Counted from the stretch's first letter, positions 34,903 to 44,585 are shown. The stretch: DNA of 64,000 nt from CG2-30-44-17 sp964344725 (GCA_964344725.1 CAYFOI010000001.1:72500-136499), one strand, 5' to 3'. The notes: a model not told the origin generated them from the sequence alone. A program made the numbers and translations.

Positions 34903-34965
34903 TAGGAACTAGGGACTAGAAACTAGGAACTCGGAGCCTAGCTAGCTAAATAGCTAACAAGCTAA
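34903..34965. repeat. CTAG-type repeat array between pnp and the desulfidase gene
   Basis: Units 'aactaggaactag' and 'gctagctaaatagctaac' fill the gap and run into the TAG stop of pnp. The 'gaaactaggaactag' unit recurs, reversed, at 46950-46975. Confidence 0.7.
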
Positions 34966-37098
34966 CTAGCTATCCATGGCATCTTTACGCGACAGATTAT
35001 ACCGTCCCTCTTTGTCGATTTCTAGCAGTTTTACCTTGATTTGATCGCCCTCTTTCACAACATCCTCAACTTTCTCGACACGTTTATTCTCAAGTTTAGA
35101 TATGTGAACTAGACCTTGTTTACCAGGCATGAACTCAACAAAAGCACCAAAATCCATGATCTTAACAACCTTAGCTTCATAGATAGCACCGACCTCAGGA
35201 TCGGCAACGATACTTTTGATCCAGTCGATAGCTTTTTGACCTTTCTCCTGGTCTGGAGCGGTAACCATGACAAGTCCATCATCTTCAATATCGATTTCAA
35301 CTTCGCATTCAGCGGTGATTTTTTGAATAGTTTCGCCACCTTTGCCAATAACTTCGCGAATCTTTTCAGGATCAATCTGGATGTTAGTAATCATAGGCGC
35401 ATAAGGGGACATATTCTCGCGAACAGCGGGGATAGCCTCAAGCATTTTGCCCATAATATGCATGCGACCTTCATTAGCTTTTGCGAGTGCCTCACGCATG
35501 ATGTCTACAGTCAATCCTTTGACTTTAATATCCATCTGCAAAGCCGTAATACCATTCTTAGTACCAGTAACCTTGAAGTCCATATCTCCAGCAAAGTCCT
35601 CCATTCCTTGGATATCCGAAAGAATCACATACTTTCCACCAGGGGTGAGAACTCCATTTTCATTCTCAGTAACAAGCCCCATCGCAATTCCTGAAACAGG
35701 AGCAACAATAGGAACTCCAGCATCCATAAGACTAAGAGTAGATCCACAAACGCTAGCCATCGAGCTTGACCCGTTACAAGCCAAAATCTCCGACACAACA
35801 CGCATTGTGTAAGCAAACTTCTCTTTCTCAGGAATCATTAGCTCCAAAGCACGTTCCGCTAGATAACCATGTCCGATTTCACGTCTAGAAGTCCCGCGTA
35901 GTGGCCTAGCTTCTCCAACAGAATAAGGAGGGAAGTTGTAGTGATGCATATACCTTCTAGTATCATCTTGGTCCATAGTGTCTACAAGCTGAGCTGCACC
36001 TGGAGATCCAAGAGTTGTGATAGTAAGAGCTTGAGTTTCACCTCTTTGAAAAATCGCACTACCATGAGTACGAGGAAAAACACCAACCTTACAAGTGATA
36101 GGCCTGATTTCTTCTGGTTTACGACCATCTATACGTACTTCTTTATCCAAAATATTCTTACGCATTCTCTTTTTGAAAGCCGTATCAAGAGCGTCCGCTA
36201 AGTCTCTTTCAGTAAACACCTCTTCTTCGAGCTGAGAAGCATATTTTTCTAGAAGTTTATCTTCAAGAACATGCAATTTGTCCTTAACTTGATTCTTGTC
36301 ACCCGTAACGCCGTCCAAATCTGCCTCAGTTATAGCCTCTTGGACAGCATTTGCAGCTTCTTCAGAAACAGCAGCCTCTGTATGTTCACGAACTTCAACA
36401 CCGACTTTGTCACGAAGTTCTATCTGCAATTCACAAAGCTTCTTAATATGCTGATGAGCCAATTCAAGAGCTTCAAGCATTTTCTCTTCAGTTACTTCTT
36501 TTGCACCAGCTTCAACCATAGTAATAGCATCAGTAGTACCGGCTACAATCAGATTAAGTTGCCCTTCTTCTTCTTGTTCAAGAGTTGGATTTACAATAAG
36601 TTCATCATTGATCATACCGATCCGAATACCTGCAATAGGCCCTTCGAAAGGCATTCCAGAAAGCATCAAAGCAGTGCTCGCTGCAGTCATAGCCGTCGTT
36701 CCTGGGTCAACCTCCATATCCGCAGACAAGACAGTACAGATAACCTGCACATCATTCCTCATCATCTTAGGGAAAAGCGGTCTAAGAGGTCGATCAATCA
36801 AACGAGAAGTAAGTACAGCCTTATCCGAAGGTCGACCTTCACGTTTAATGAATCTACTACCGCTTATTTTGCCAGTAGCGTAAAATTTCTCTTCATAATC
36901 GCACATAAGAGGGAAAAAATCAGTGCCCTCCCGAGAGCCACCCATGGTAGTGGTAGCCAAAATAACAGTATCGCCTAAGCTGGCAACAACAGATCCATGT
37001 GCTTGACCCGCTAATTCGCCAGTTTTCAATGTAAACTCGCGACCAGCAAGATCAATAGAAACAGAATGTTCCATGTCTTTTTTAGGGTTAAATTCCAA
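34966..37098 (-). CDS. pnp: Polynucleotide phosphorylase
   Basis: 710 aa, complete domain order. Two RNase PH domains lie at about residues 10-215 and 315-540, including 'GKISGSRFIKREGRPSDKAV', 'GRKPEEIRPITC' and 'SDIQGMEDFAGDMDFKVTGT'. A KH domain follows at about 555-610 (REVIGKGGETIQKI) and an S1 domain at 625-700 (GAIYEAKVVKIMDFGAFVEF). It degrades RNA 3'-5' with phosphate. Downstream of rpsO on the same strand, the common bacterial order rpsO-pnp. Confidence 0.97.
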   Translation of the reverse strand: MEFNPKKDMEHSVSIDLAGREFTLKTGELAGQAHGSVVASLGDTVILATTTMGGSREGTDFFPLMCDYEEKFYATGKISGSRFIKREGRPSDKAVLTSRLIDRPLRPLFPKMMRNDVQVICTVLSADMEVDPGTTAMTAASTALMLSGMPFEGPIAGIRIGMINDELIVNPTLEQEEEGQLNLIVAGTTDAITMVEAGAKEVTEEKMLEALELAHQHIKKLCELQIELRDKVGVEVREHTEAAVSEEAANAVQEAITEADLDGVTGDKNQVKDKLHVLEDKLLEKYASQLEEEVFTERDLADALDTAFKKRMRKNILDKEVRIDGRKPEEIRPITCKVGVFPRTHGSAIFQRGETQALTITTLGSPGAAQLVDTMDQDDTRRYMHHYNFPPYSVGEARPLRGTSRREIGHGYLAERALELMIPEKEKFAYTMRVVSEILACNGSSSMASVCGSTLSLMDAGVPIVAPVSGIAMGLVTENENGVLTPGGKYVILSDIQGMEDFAGDMDFKVTGTKNGITALQMDIKVKGLTVDIMREALAKANEGRMHIMGKMLEAIPAVRENMSPYAPMITNIQIDPEKIREVIGKGGETIQKITAECEVEIDIEDDGLVMVTAPDQEKGQKAIDWIKSIVADPEVGAIYEAKVVKIMDFGAFVEFMPGKQGLVHISKLENKRVEKVEDVVKEGDQIKVKLLEIDKEGRYNLSRKDAMDS

Positions 37099-37144
37099 AT
37101 AAAAAAATGACGCAAAAACGCGCCTAAAGATAACTGAGAAACGA

Positions 37145-37245
37145 ATTTTAGGTAGTAGCTTGTGGCTTGTAGCTTGTAGTATATATTGCGCGAAGCGCTC
37201 AATTACTACTGACTAATTCCTACTCTCTACTGACTACTGACTAAA
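37145..37245. repeat. Composite CTA-rich repeat with TTGCGCGAAGCGCTC motif between rpsO and pnp
   Basis: 'gtagcttgtggcttgtagc' units, then 'attgcgcgaagcgctcaa' (37187-37204), then 'ttactactgactaattcct' units. It shares its modules with 26457-26515 and 41888-41972. Confidence 0.65.
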
Positions 37246-37311
37246 ATTCACCTCCCAGCGCTGAGGGATTCACGATGAATGCCAAGATTTCAAAGAACTA
37301 ATATTGTAAGT

Positions 37312-37575
37312 TTATTTGCGAAGTTTCAACTTAGTGACCAATTCGTCATAAGAATCTTTGCTCTTGTTCTTCAGGTAATTAAGAAGACCTCTTCTTTTTC
37401 CAACCATCTGAATAAGACCTCTCCTAGAATGGTTGTCTTTAGGATGAGTCTTCAAATGCTCGCTCAAATCATTGATTTTCTGAGTTAGAACAGCGATTTG
37501 AACCTGTGGAGAGCCAGTATCTTTATCGTGGACTTGATGTTTTTTAATAACTTTCTTCTTTTTATCGCTCTTCAT
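37312..37575 (-). CDS. rpsO: 30S ribosomal protein S15
   Basis: 87 aa, full length. Typical 'GSPQVQIAVLTQKINDLSEH', 'HPKDNHSRRGLIQMVGKRR' and 'LLNYLKN' sequences bind the 16S rRNA three-way junction. Precedes pnp, as in many bacteria; S15 often autoregulates its own mRNA, but no specific leader structure was assigned here. No Shine-Dalgarno precedes the ATG. Confidence 0.96.
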   Translation of the reverse strand: MKSDKKKKVIKKHQVHDKDTGSPQVQIAVLTQKINDLSEHLKTHPKDNHSRRGLIQMVGKRRGLLNYLKNKSKDSYDELVTKLKLRK

Positions 37576-37674
37576 TTTGAGTTTAAGTTTAAAAATATTC
37601 GCAAAAGAAATTATACTGATAACCTGAAACTAAAGCAAGAGATTTTACAAACAGTCAAATTGACGTCAAAATAC

Positions 37675-37702
37675 TTGACAAAACCCAGGCAGCATGTATA
37701 AT
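37675..37702 (+). promoter_or_regulatory. Strong predicted promoter for the Asp-rich lipoprotein gene
   Basis: Perfect TTGACA (37675-37680), 16 bases, perfect TATAAT (37697-37702). It overlaps an upstream in-frame ATG at 37701, so the start at 37740 is correct. Confidence 0.75.
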
Positions 37703-37739
37703 GAGCATCCTTTTCACCAATTTTATAACTAAAAATATT

Positions 37740-38342
37740 ATGACAGAAATAACACAAACCACAGAGGCACAACGCCCAGGTATCTTGTCACAAGCTATGG
37801 GCCTAGCGGGCAAAGCTCTAGACAGAGTCCCCGGTGGACTTAAGCAAGCCCTAAAATACGCTCCTCTAGCAGTAGCTCTTGTTCTATCTCCAGGATGTCG
37901 TAATGACGACAACGGTGATGACTGCGAAGGCAGTTGTGCTGGTGAGGTTGATTCAGGATATACTGACGACGATACAGACAATTTAGTCTGTGTAGATTCT
38001 AGTGGAGACATAGTGGAGACACAGTGTTCAGACGGAGTTGATAATAATGACGATGGCGTTCAAGATGCAGATGATCCATACTGTCAGGTTAGCGGAGAAT
38101 ACAATCCATGTGACGACACAGAGTTGTCTGAATGTGATGACCATGTCGACAATGATGGTGACGGAGTAATGGATTCAGACGATTCAGACTGTGAAGATGG
38201 ATACGATGGTAATGAACGAAAAACATGCTATAACGACTTTGATGACGATGGAGACGGATGGACTGATAATGAAGATCCAGATTGTGACGGTGAAGACGGA
38301 AACTACGACAAGGATTTAGAAGAAGACGGAAGCACTAACTAA
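37740..38342 (+). CDS. Putative lipoprotein with Asp/Cys Ca-binding-type repeats, 200 aa
   Basis: Start ATG 37740 (MTEITQTTEAQRPG). The N-terminal 37 residues are unusually long for a lipoprotein signal; a hydrophobic core 'APLAVALVLSPGC' ends in a lipobox-like SPGC. The rest holds repeats such as 'ECDDHVDNDGDGVMDSDDSDC' (split here as EC..DNDGDG..DSDC), each with a DxDxDG calcium-binding-like loop closed by Cys pairs, resembling thrombospondin-3/MopE-type repeats of surface proteins. A terminator follows. Confidence 0.65.
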   Translation: MTEITQTTEAQRPGILSQAMGLAGKALDRVPGGLKQALKYAPLAVALVLSPGCRNDDNGDDCEGSCAGEVDSGYTDDDTDNLVCVDSSGDIVETQCSDGVDNNDDGVQDADDPYCQVSGEYNPCDDTELSECDDHVDNDGDGVMDSDDSDCEDGYDGNERKTCYNDFDDDGDGWTDNEDPDCDGEDGNYDKDLEEDGSTN

Positions 38343-38384
38343 TCCTAAATAAGCGTTTAATCTCCCCTTCAAATAAGCAAAAGG

Positions 38385-38410
38385 CCTCGTAGAAATGCGA
38401 GGTCTTTTTT
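38385..38410 (+). terminator. Intrinsic terminator after the Asp-rich lipoprotein gene
   Basis: CCTCG (38385-38389) pairs with CGAGG (38398-38402), loop 'tagaaatg', followed by TCTTTTTT. Confidence 0.75.
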
Positions 38411-38457
38411 ACGAAAAGATTTTGTTATTGTCGAAAGAGCATCTAGCAGCACTAACA

Positions 38458-38523
38458 AGATTTTTGGCGATAGGCGAAAGAACGTACTTATGCGAAGTGA
38501 AAGAGCCTATCGACCAAAAATCT
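38458..38523. repeat. Long inverted repeat between two convergent genes
   Basis: Arms AGATTTTTGGCGATAGGC (38458-38475) and its near-complement (38505-38523, one extra base) form an 18-bp stem around a 29-base loop. The right arm reaches the corA stop. A short version, TTTTTGGC-gatag-GCCAAAAA, occurs at 45128-45148. Confidence 0.65.
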
Positions 38524-39461
38524 CATAACCATCTCTTCAACTTAAAGAAAAGCAACATCACCAAAACAACCATCGCCATCGCACCCGTAATACCAATGAA
38601 AACTTGAGGATTCTCAGCATAAGGTAGTGCAACATTCATCCCATACAAACCTGTAAGGAACGTCAGCGGCAGCATGATTACAGAAAAAATCGTAAGAACC
38701 TTGATCACATTGTTTGTGGTATGAGAAATTATCGATTCGTTGGTTTCCTGGAGAGAAATCATAAGATCTTTCATGCCCTCAAGATTGCTCCAGATTTTCT
38801 CAACTTTATCGACCAAATCATCAAAATAAATGTCCAAGTTTTCAGGCAAGAATTGTTTGTTCTTATGCTCAAGTTGAGCCATAACGGTCCTCTGTGGTCC
38901 AATAATCCTCCTCATCGTAATAATATCCTTCTTCAAAATCAAAATATCCTTAAGCATATCATGCTGCTCAGTACCCGTACCGAAAACACTTCTTTCAATA
39001 GTTTTTGTATTTTTTGAAAGGTAATCCAGAAGTCCAAAAGAATCGTTAAGCATCGCATCAATAATTTCATAAAGAAGAAATCCAGTACCATTAGCCATAT
39101 AAGCACGTCTTTGTTTCAGAGATTCACCACATTTATCAAAAAGCTCATTCAGAGGTTTCAAAACTCCGTCATGAATAGTAATCAAGTAATTTTGACCTAT
39201 AAATATATCGACCTCCTCGGTCACCATCGCCTTACGTCTTTTATCAAAATGAGGGAAATGCAGAACTATGAATAGATATTTGCCATATTCATCAATCTTT
39301 GGCCTTTGATTTTCAGAGGCACAATCTTCAAGATCAAGTTCGTGGAACTTATGTTTCTTTTTCAGAGCTTCTAAAGTTTCTTGGTCAGGTGCGACAATAT
39401 CGGTCCAAACTGTCTTCTTAAACTTAACTCTTTCAATTTTTGTTTTTGATTCAGCAGGCAT
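38523..39461 (-). CDS. corA: CorA family Mg2+/Co2+ transporter
   Basis: 312 aa. An acidic N-terminal cytoplasmic domain is followed by a long helix and two C-terminal TM segments (about residues 250-272 and 285-305). The signature 'GLYGMNVALPY' contains the GMN pore motif between them. It conducts Mg2+ inward as a pentamer. The C-terminus is short and basic (KLKRWL). Confidence 0.93.
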   Translation of the reverse strand: MPAESKTKIERVKFKKTVWTDIVAPDQETLEALKKKHKFHELDLEDCASENQRPKIDEYGKYLFIVLHFPHFDKRRKAMVTEEVDIFIGQNYLITIHDGVLKPLNELFDKCGESLKQRRAYMANGTGFLLYEIIDAMLNDSFGLLDYLSKNTKTIERSVFGTGTEQHDMLKDILILKKDIITMRRIIGPQRTVMAQLEHKNKQFLPENLDIYFDDLVDKVEKIWSNLEGMKDLMISLQETNESIISHTTNNVIKVLTIFSVIMLPLTFLTGLYGMNVALPYAENPQVFIGITGAMAMVVLVMLLFFKLKRWL

Positions 39462-39544
39462 AATTAAATCTGTTAGCCTTCCACTTTAATTTAGGAGCTT
39501 CATATGATAAAGTCAACTAAAACCGCCAAAAGTAAAGAAATATA

Positions 39545-40531
39545 ATGGATTACAAAAAGGTAATTAAAGATGCTTGGTTTTTGGCTCGTGACGACAGAAG
39601 GTTGTTTTGGTGGTGGGCTTTCTTCCCAGCAATTATATCTATTGTCGCTGGCATAGGGATTTTCATGTATCAGGTCATGGCTTTTAGATATTCTCCAGTA
39701 ATGCATTCTGGAGAGCATAGTGATAGTTTTATGAGAATGATATTTGAATGGGCATACGATTTCATGGAAGCAAATACGTCAATTGGAATAGTTTTGATAG
39801 TTATCGCAGCAATTGTGACGCTGCTGTATTTCGTATATCCGACTTTTTCCCAGGTTGCTTTGATACAACTTATTGCCAGAGTTAGAAATGGACAGCAGGT
39901 CAGCATGATCGACGGAATTACATACGGGGCCCTTGGGTTTATGAAGCTTTTTGAGTATCATCTTATAATAAAAACATTCAGCATAATCACTCTCGCAACG
40001 GAGGCTATGTTTGTTTTGAGAAATCTTGGCTGGGATGCGTTCAAAATAATAATAATACCTTTTGCACTTTTCGGGATATTTGGCTTGGTCCTAATGCTAT
40101 TTCTGACCTATACGGATTTCTACATCGTTATTGATGAAGAAGGAGTAATTAAATCTATGGGGAAAAGCGTAAAATTAGTAACCTTGAACTGGAGACATAC
40201 AATCCTACTTCTGATCTTGATGTTAGTCATAACTCTTAGAATTATTCTCAATATAATTCTAGTACTACTTGTTCCGTCATTAATATTCTTGGCCGCTGGA
40301 TTAATAGCAACGGTGACGTTGGCCAAAATAGGTATAATCATAGGTGTATTGGTTGGAATTGTTGCTCTTCTGTTTGCCGCATATTTCACGGGTATACTAG
40401 AGGTGTTTGCAAATGCTGTATGGGTATTCACATTTCTAGAATTAACTGAAAAAGGCGAAATCAGCGCTCGCGACAAAGGCGAGGTCAAATTTAACGCTAG
40501 AGGGGAAGAAGTTACTGAACCAAATACGTAA
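39545..40531 (+). CDS. Multi-pass membrane protein, 328 aa
   Basis: About six TM segments; the layout (N-terminal 'WFLARDDRRLFWWWAFFPA', then TM pairs, 'GVIKSMGKSVKLVTLNWRHT' between TMs) resembles the DUF4013/glycerophosphodiesterase-associated membrane domain families common in bacteria. Function unknown. The C-terminus overlaps the convergent DUF3307 gene by 20 bases. Confidence 0.65.
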   Translation: MDYKKVIKDAWFLARDDRRLFWWWAFFPAIISIVAGIGIFMYQVMAFRYSPVMHSGEHSDSFMRMIFEWAYDFMEANTSIGIVLIVIAAIVTLLYFVYPTFSQVALIQLIARVRNGQQVSMIDGITYGALGFMKLFEYHLIIKTFSIITLATEAMFVLRNLGWDAFKIIIIPFALFGIFGLVLMLFLTYTDFYIVIDEEGVIKSMGKSVKLVTLNWRHTILLLILMLVITLRIILNIILVLLVPSLIFLAAGLIATVTLAKIGIIIGVLVGIVALLFAAYFTGILEVFANAVWVFTFLELTEKGEISARDKGEVKFNARGEEVTEPNT

Positions 40532-41090
40532 AAGCTAAAAAGACAGCATACACAACTGCAAAAGCGAAAACCCTTCTCGACATGGCGTCGTAATGGCGTT
40601 TGTATTCAAGCTTTGGATTCTTATGTCGCTGAATTTGATAAATAACAATATCCAAAGCATAAGAAAACAGTATCAAAAGTGCCCCGTAAACGTATAAGTT
40701 GCCATTAAAATAAAGCTTGCTAAGAAGTTCAGACTCAATATGTGCCGGTTTGAGATGATAAATCAAATAATTCCCTACAAAAAATATTACCAAAATATGA
40801 AAGAATTGATCCAAAAAGAATGGATATGATTTTTTCTCTTTATTATATTTCTTTTCATAAAAAACTTTAGCCCAATCTTGAATAAAATGTGTTACTCCTA
40901 GAATAATTAGTGCCCACCAAAGGAGAGCCTGATCTAAATAGGGAAAAAACAAAGCAAGGTTAATAGCAATAACAATAAGTACATGGACTAATATGCCCAC
41001 AGGACTTTTTTGTTTCCATTCGACAAGCTTCCCGGGTTGGAACAAAAAATCTCCAGCTAGATGTGCCAAAACAAGAATATATGTAGCCAC
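40512..41090 (-). CDS. DUF3307 family membrane protein
   Basis: 192 aa with five or six TM segments. The N-terminal 'LVLAHLAGDFLFQPGKLVEW' and 'THFIQDWAKVFY' match the DUF3307 family, whose role is unknown. It follows the cyclic-nucleotide-binding-domain gene on the same strand with 10 bases between. Confidence 0.85.
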   Translation of the reverse strand: MATYILVLAHLAGDFLFQPGKLVEWKQKSPVGILVHVLIVIAINLALFFPYLDQALLWWALIILGVTHFIQDWAKVFYEKKYNKEKKSYPFFLDQFFHILVIFFVGNYLIYHLKPAHIESELLSKLYFNGNLYVYGALLILFSYALDIVIYQIQRHKNPKLEYKRHYDAMSRRVFAFAVVYAVFLAFTYLVQ

Positions 41091-41100
41091 AGGATTTGAA

Positions 41101-41496
41101 TTAGTTACGTTCTATTACAGCTTTTTTGAGCGCCTCTTCGGCCTCAGGATTGTTTGCAAGTAGAAGACCGAGATCAGATCTCTTTAGAATAAATATCTCA
41201 GAGTCCTCGACAATTTTTGCAGAAGCATTTCTAGCTTCATCTGAAACGAGGGCAAGCTCACCAAAAAAATCATTGTCAGACAGAACCGCGACTTCCTTAC
41301 CGTCTTTTACGATTTGAACCTTGCCGCTCTTGATAATATACATCTCAACGCCAGGATCTCCCTGCTTAAAAAGCTCATAATCAGCAGGGTAATATTGAAG
41401 AGTGACGTTGTCGATAATCTGCTTGTGAACCCGTTGATCCAGATGTGAAAAAATAGGTATCTTCTGCAGAATAGGTAGGATTGATTGATCGTTCAT
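41101..41496 (-). CDS. Cyclic nucleotide-binding domain protein, 131 aa
   Basis: A single cNMP-binding beta-barrel: 'YYPADYELFKQGDPGVEMYI', 'IKSGKVQIVKDGKEV' and the phosphate-binding cassette 'DNDFFGELALVSDEARNASA'. The usual Arg of cAMP/cGMP sites (RxA) appears here as R-N-A-S-A, so ligand binding is possible but not certain. There is no HTH, so it is not a CRP-type regulator. It may regulate the adjoining DUF3307 membrane protein. An extended -10 (TGTTATAAT, 41523-41528) precedes it. Confidence 0.82.
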   Translation of the reverse strand: MNDQSILPILQKIPIFSHLDQRVHKQIIDNVTLQYYPADYELFKQGDPGVEMYIIKSGKVQIVKDGKEVAVLSDNDFFGELALVSDEARNASAKIVEDSEIFILKRSDLGLLLANNPEAEEALKKAVIERN

Positions 41497-41637
41497 ATTT
41501 TTATATTTATTTAACGTATCAAATTATAACATGAGGTCTCTGCGGAAGTACAACAGCCGTACGATAAATGAATAAATTTGAGCGAAAATTCTGCGAAGCG
41601 ACAACGGCGTATCAGGTTTGAAAGGGCGCCTTAGGGG

Positions 41638-41666
41638 TTGACTTTCGTAAAAATGTGTTTTATAAT
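41638..41666 (+). promoter_or_regulatory. Strong predicted promoter for the 62-aa membrane protein
   Basis: TTGACT (41638-41643), 17 bases, perfect TATAAT (41661-41666), 38 bases before the ATG at 41705. Confidence 0.7.
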
Positions 41667-41704
41667 ATAACACTGAGGGGATAAAACAAGAAAAACCAAA
41701 ATCA

Positions 41705-41893
41705 ATGCAGTACATCCAATCCCTGACACCTCGTGCTAAGCTAGTAATTATCGTTGTATCTATATTCATTGTAAGTATCACGATAGGACTGTTGGTCTTC
41801 GGAGTTAATATGGAGACAGAACAGATTTATGTAGACTCTCTTCACAATGTCAGCAGTGATATGATTTTGGTGCCTCACGGAGAGGCTGAATAG
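41705..41893 (+). CDS. Small single-pass membrane protein, 62 aa
   Basis: One TM helix (residues about 13-34, 'LVIIVVSIFIVSITIGLLVF') with a short basic N-terminus, and an acidic C-terminal tail. No family known. The strong promoter supports expression. The stop is followed by further TAG codons of a repeat. Confidence 0.6.
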   Translation: MQYIQSLTPRAKLVIIVVSIFIVSITIGLLVFGVNMETEQIYVDSLHNVSSDMILVPHGEAE

Positions 41894-41972
41894 TAGTAGT
41901 TTGTAGTGGTAGTAGGTAGTAATGGAGCGCTTCGCGCAAATACACTACGTACTACGGATTATGTACTACATT
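41888..41972. repeat. Composite repeat (TAG-rich, GAGCGCTTCGCGCAA, CTACGGATTA)
   Basis: 'tagtagtagtttgtagtgg' units, then 'ggagcgcttcgcgcaaat' (inverse of the 37187 motif), then 'ctacgtactacggattatg'. It links three otherwise separate repeat modules. Confidence 0.65.
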
Positions 41973-42037
41973 TGCAACCTTCCCCCTGTTTAGAGTATTA
42001 TTCGCTCTGAACTTTTTACAAATAAATTAAAACGGCA

Positions 42038-44449
42038 ATGCCTGCAAAGAAAAAACACAATCCCAAGGTCTTAGAAAAAAAATGGCGCGAAATTTGGGAT
42101 AAAAAGAAACTCTACAAAACTAACTTAAAGACAACAAAAAAACCTAAATTCTATAACCTGGTGATGTTCCCATATCCATCAGGCGACAAGCTCCATATTG
42201 GACACTGGTATAGCTATGCACCGGCAGACTCTTGGGGTCGTTATATGCGAATGAAAGGACATGAAGTTTTTCAGCCAATCGGATTTGATTCCTTCGGCTT
42301 GCCAGCAGAAAATTATGCAATCAAAACAGGTATCCATCCATCAAAGACGACTAAGACAAACACCGATTATATGCGCAAACAGCTATCAGCAATGGGAGCA
42401 GCATGGGACTGGGACGCAGAGGTTATGACATCCAGCCCAGAGTATTACAAATGGACTCAATGGGTTTTCTTGCAGCTTTATAAAAACAAACTCGCGTATC
42501 GCAAAGCAGCACCGGTGAACTGGTGTCCAGGGTGTAAAACCGTACTTGCAAACGAACAAGCTCAAGATGGAACTTGCGAAAGGTGCGATAGCGAAGTTGA
42601 ACAAAAAGACCTAACTCAATGGTTTTTTGCAACTCGCAAATATGCAAAAAAACTCCTCAATTACAAAGGATTAGACTGGCCAGAGAAAACGATAACTATG
42701 CAGAAGAACTGGATAGGGCGCAGCGAAGGAATCGACATTGAATACGAAGTTGAAGGTCTCAAAGATACAATAAAAGTTTTCACAACAAGGCCAGATACAA
42801 ACTTCGGAGCAACATTCATAGTCGTAGCTCCGGAGAGCAAATTCGTACAAAAGAATTTCAACAAATTTTCAAACCAGAAAAAATGCCAGACGTATATCGA
42901 TAAAGCAAAAAACAAGAGCGAAATGGAAAGGATCGCAGAAGGACGCAAAAAAACAGGTGTGTTTACAGGTCTATATGCGCTAAACAACCTCAACAAGAAG
43001 AAGATGCCGATTTACATCAGTGATTTTGTACTCGCAACAGTTGGTACAGGCTGCGTGGTCGGTGTACCTGGACATGACATCAGAGATTTCGAATTCGCAA
43101 AAGAAAAAAAGCTAGAAATAATCAGAGTTGTGGTCGGCTCAGACGGAGATAAATCAAAAATCACCAAAGCATCACAAGTGCAGGAAGAAGAGGGAACAAT
43201 GGTAAACAGCGGCTTCTTAAACGGCATGGATATCCACAAGGCCACAGAAGCGGTCAAAGACTACTTAGTCGAAAAAGAATGGGGGAAAAGAGTCGTGAAT
43301 TATCGTCTCAAAGACTGGCTCCTTTCACGTCAACGTTTCTGGGGAGCGCCAATTCCAATTGTGTACTGCGATAAGTGTGGAGAACAACCAGTCCCAGACA
43401 AAGATCTCCCAGTAGAATTACCAAAATATGTGGACTTTAATCCAAAAGGTGACGGAAAATCACCACTTGCGACATCACACAAATTTGTTAATACGAAATG
43501 TCCAAAATGTAAGGGGCCAGCGAAGCGCGAAACAGACACAATGGACACATTCGTATGCTCAAGTTGGTACTTCTTGCGTTATCCAACAGCCAAGCTAAAA
43601 AGAGCAGCATTCGACAAAAAAATGCTCGATAAATGGATGCCGGTTGACATGTACATCGGAGGTCCAGAACACGCTTGCATGCACCTTATTTATGCTCGCT
43701 TCATTCATCGTGTAATGCACGATCTTGGTTACGTCAAAGCAAAAGAGCCATTCAAAAGACTTGTTCACCAAGGAATGATTACAAAGGATGGTGCAAAGAT
43801 GTCTAAATCAAAAGGTAACGTTGTTAGCCCTGACGAATTCGTCAAAAAATATGGCAGCGACGTCTTCCGAATGTACTTAATGTTTATGGGGCCTTTCACT
43901 CAAGGCGGTGACTGGAGTGACAAAGGCATTATGGGTGTAAAAAGATTCGCTGATAGATTCTGGGATGTTATGACGGCAGAGGACTCCGAAGGTAACGACG
44001 CAATAGTTCACAAAACGATCAAAAAAGTCACAGACGATATGGAAAAGCTTCATTTCAATACAGTTATCGCAGCTGTAATGGAGCTCACAAACGCATCTAT
44101 GAAAACAGGCTTAAATAGGAAGCAAAAGCAAGCAGTTATCAGGCTTCTTGCGCCATTAGCGCCTCATTTATGTGAAGAATTATGGGAGGTTAATGGAGGA
44201 CGCGGTAGTGTTTTCAATGCAGATTGGCCAGAGTACGATGAAAAGCTTCTTATTGAGGACACAATCACAATTGCAGTCCAAGTTAATGGTAAACTGCGTG
44301 GAACTATCGAAGTAGGAAAAGATTCCCCTAAAGATGACGTTCTCTCTGCGGCTAAAGAAGTAGAAAACGTAAAGAAATACCTAGATTCAGGGAAGCTTGT
44401 TAAAGAAATCTACGTGCCAGGGAAGCTGGTGAGTTTGGTTGTGAAATAG
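42038..44449 (+). CDS. leuS: Leucyl-tRNA synthetase
   Basis: 803 aa, class I. HIGH-type motif 'YPSGDKLHIGHWYSYAPAD', Zn-type Cys pairs (CPGCKTV...CERC), the editing CP1 domain with 'TTRPDTNFGATFIVVAPES' and 'GTGCVVGVPGHDIRDFEFA', 'YIGGPEHACMHLIYARF' and the KMSKS loop 'GAKMSKSKGNVVSPDE'. The C-terminal anticodon domain is complete. No Shine-Dalgarno precedes the ATG. Confidence 0.97.
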   Translation: MPAKKKHNPKVLEKKWREIWDKKKLYKTNLKTTKKPKFYNLVMFPYPSGDKLHIGHWYSYAPADSWGRYMRMKGHEVFQPIGFDSFGLPAENYAIKTGIHPSKTTKTNTDYMRKQLSAMGAAWDWDAEVMTSSPEYYKWTQWVFLQLYKNKLAYRKAAPVNWCPGCKTVLANEQAQDGTCERCDSEVEQKDLTQWFFATRKYAKKLLNYKGLDWPEKTITMQKNWIGRSEGIDIEYEVEGLKDTIKVFTTRPDTNFGATFIVVAPESKFVQKNFNKFSNQKKCQTYIDKAKNKSEMERIAEGRKKTGVFTGLYALNNLNKKKMPIYISDFVLATVGTGCVVGVPGHDIRDFEFAKEKKLEIIRVVVGSDGDKSKITKASQVQEEEGTMVNSGFLNGMDIHKATEAVKDYLVEKEWGKRVVNYRLKDWLLSRQRFWGAPIPIVYCDKCGEQPVPDKDLPVELPKYVDFNPKGDGKSPLATSHKFVNTKCPKCKGPAKRETDTMDTFVCSSWYFLRYPTAKLKRAAFDKKMLDKWMPVDMYIGGPEHACMHLIYARFIHRVMHDLGYVKAKEPFKRLVHQGMITKDGAKMSKSKGNVVSPDEFVKKYGSDVFRMYLMFMGPFTQGGDWSDKGIMGVKRFADRFWDVMTAEDSEGNDAIVHKTIKKVTDDMEKLHFNTVIAAVMELTNASMKTGLNRKQKQAVIRLLAPLAPHLCEELWEVNGGRGSVFNADWPEYDEKLLIEDTITIAVQVNGKLRGTIEVGKDSPKDDVLSAAKEVENVKKYLDSGKLVKEIYVPGKLVSLVVK

Positions 44450-44529
44450 TATAGAAATTTTTCAGGAAAATTTAATGTGAGAGAAGTATTATAAGTAATG
44501 CTCCTCTTTTGATTTTCTCTAAAAGACAA

Positions 44530-44558
44530 TTGACCTGTAGGTGTAAAAAGTATATACT
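44530..44558 (+). promoter_or_regulatory. Promoter and palindromic operator candidate of the relBE-type module
   Basis: TTGACC (44530-44535), 17 bases, TATACT (44553-44558). The -10 lies in the perfect palindrome AGTATATACT, with a second palindrome ATGTACAT just downstream, a layout suited to antitoxin autoregulation. Confidence 0.6.
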
Positions 44559-44585
44559 AAGTATGTACATCGTAAACACCGCTGT

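Noticed and set aside
41985..42022. Possible T-box or terminator before leuS
   Set aside because: Only a weak hairpin (gtttagag...ctctgaac) followed by five T is seen; there is no T-box core sequence or specifier loop.
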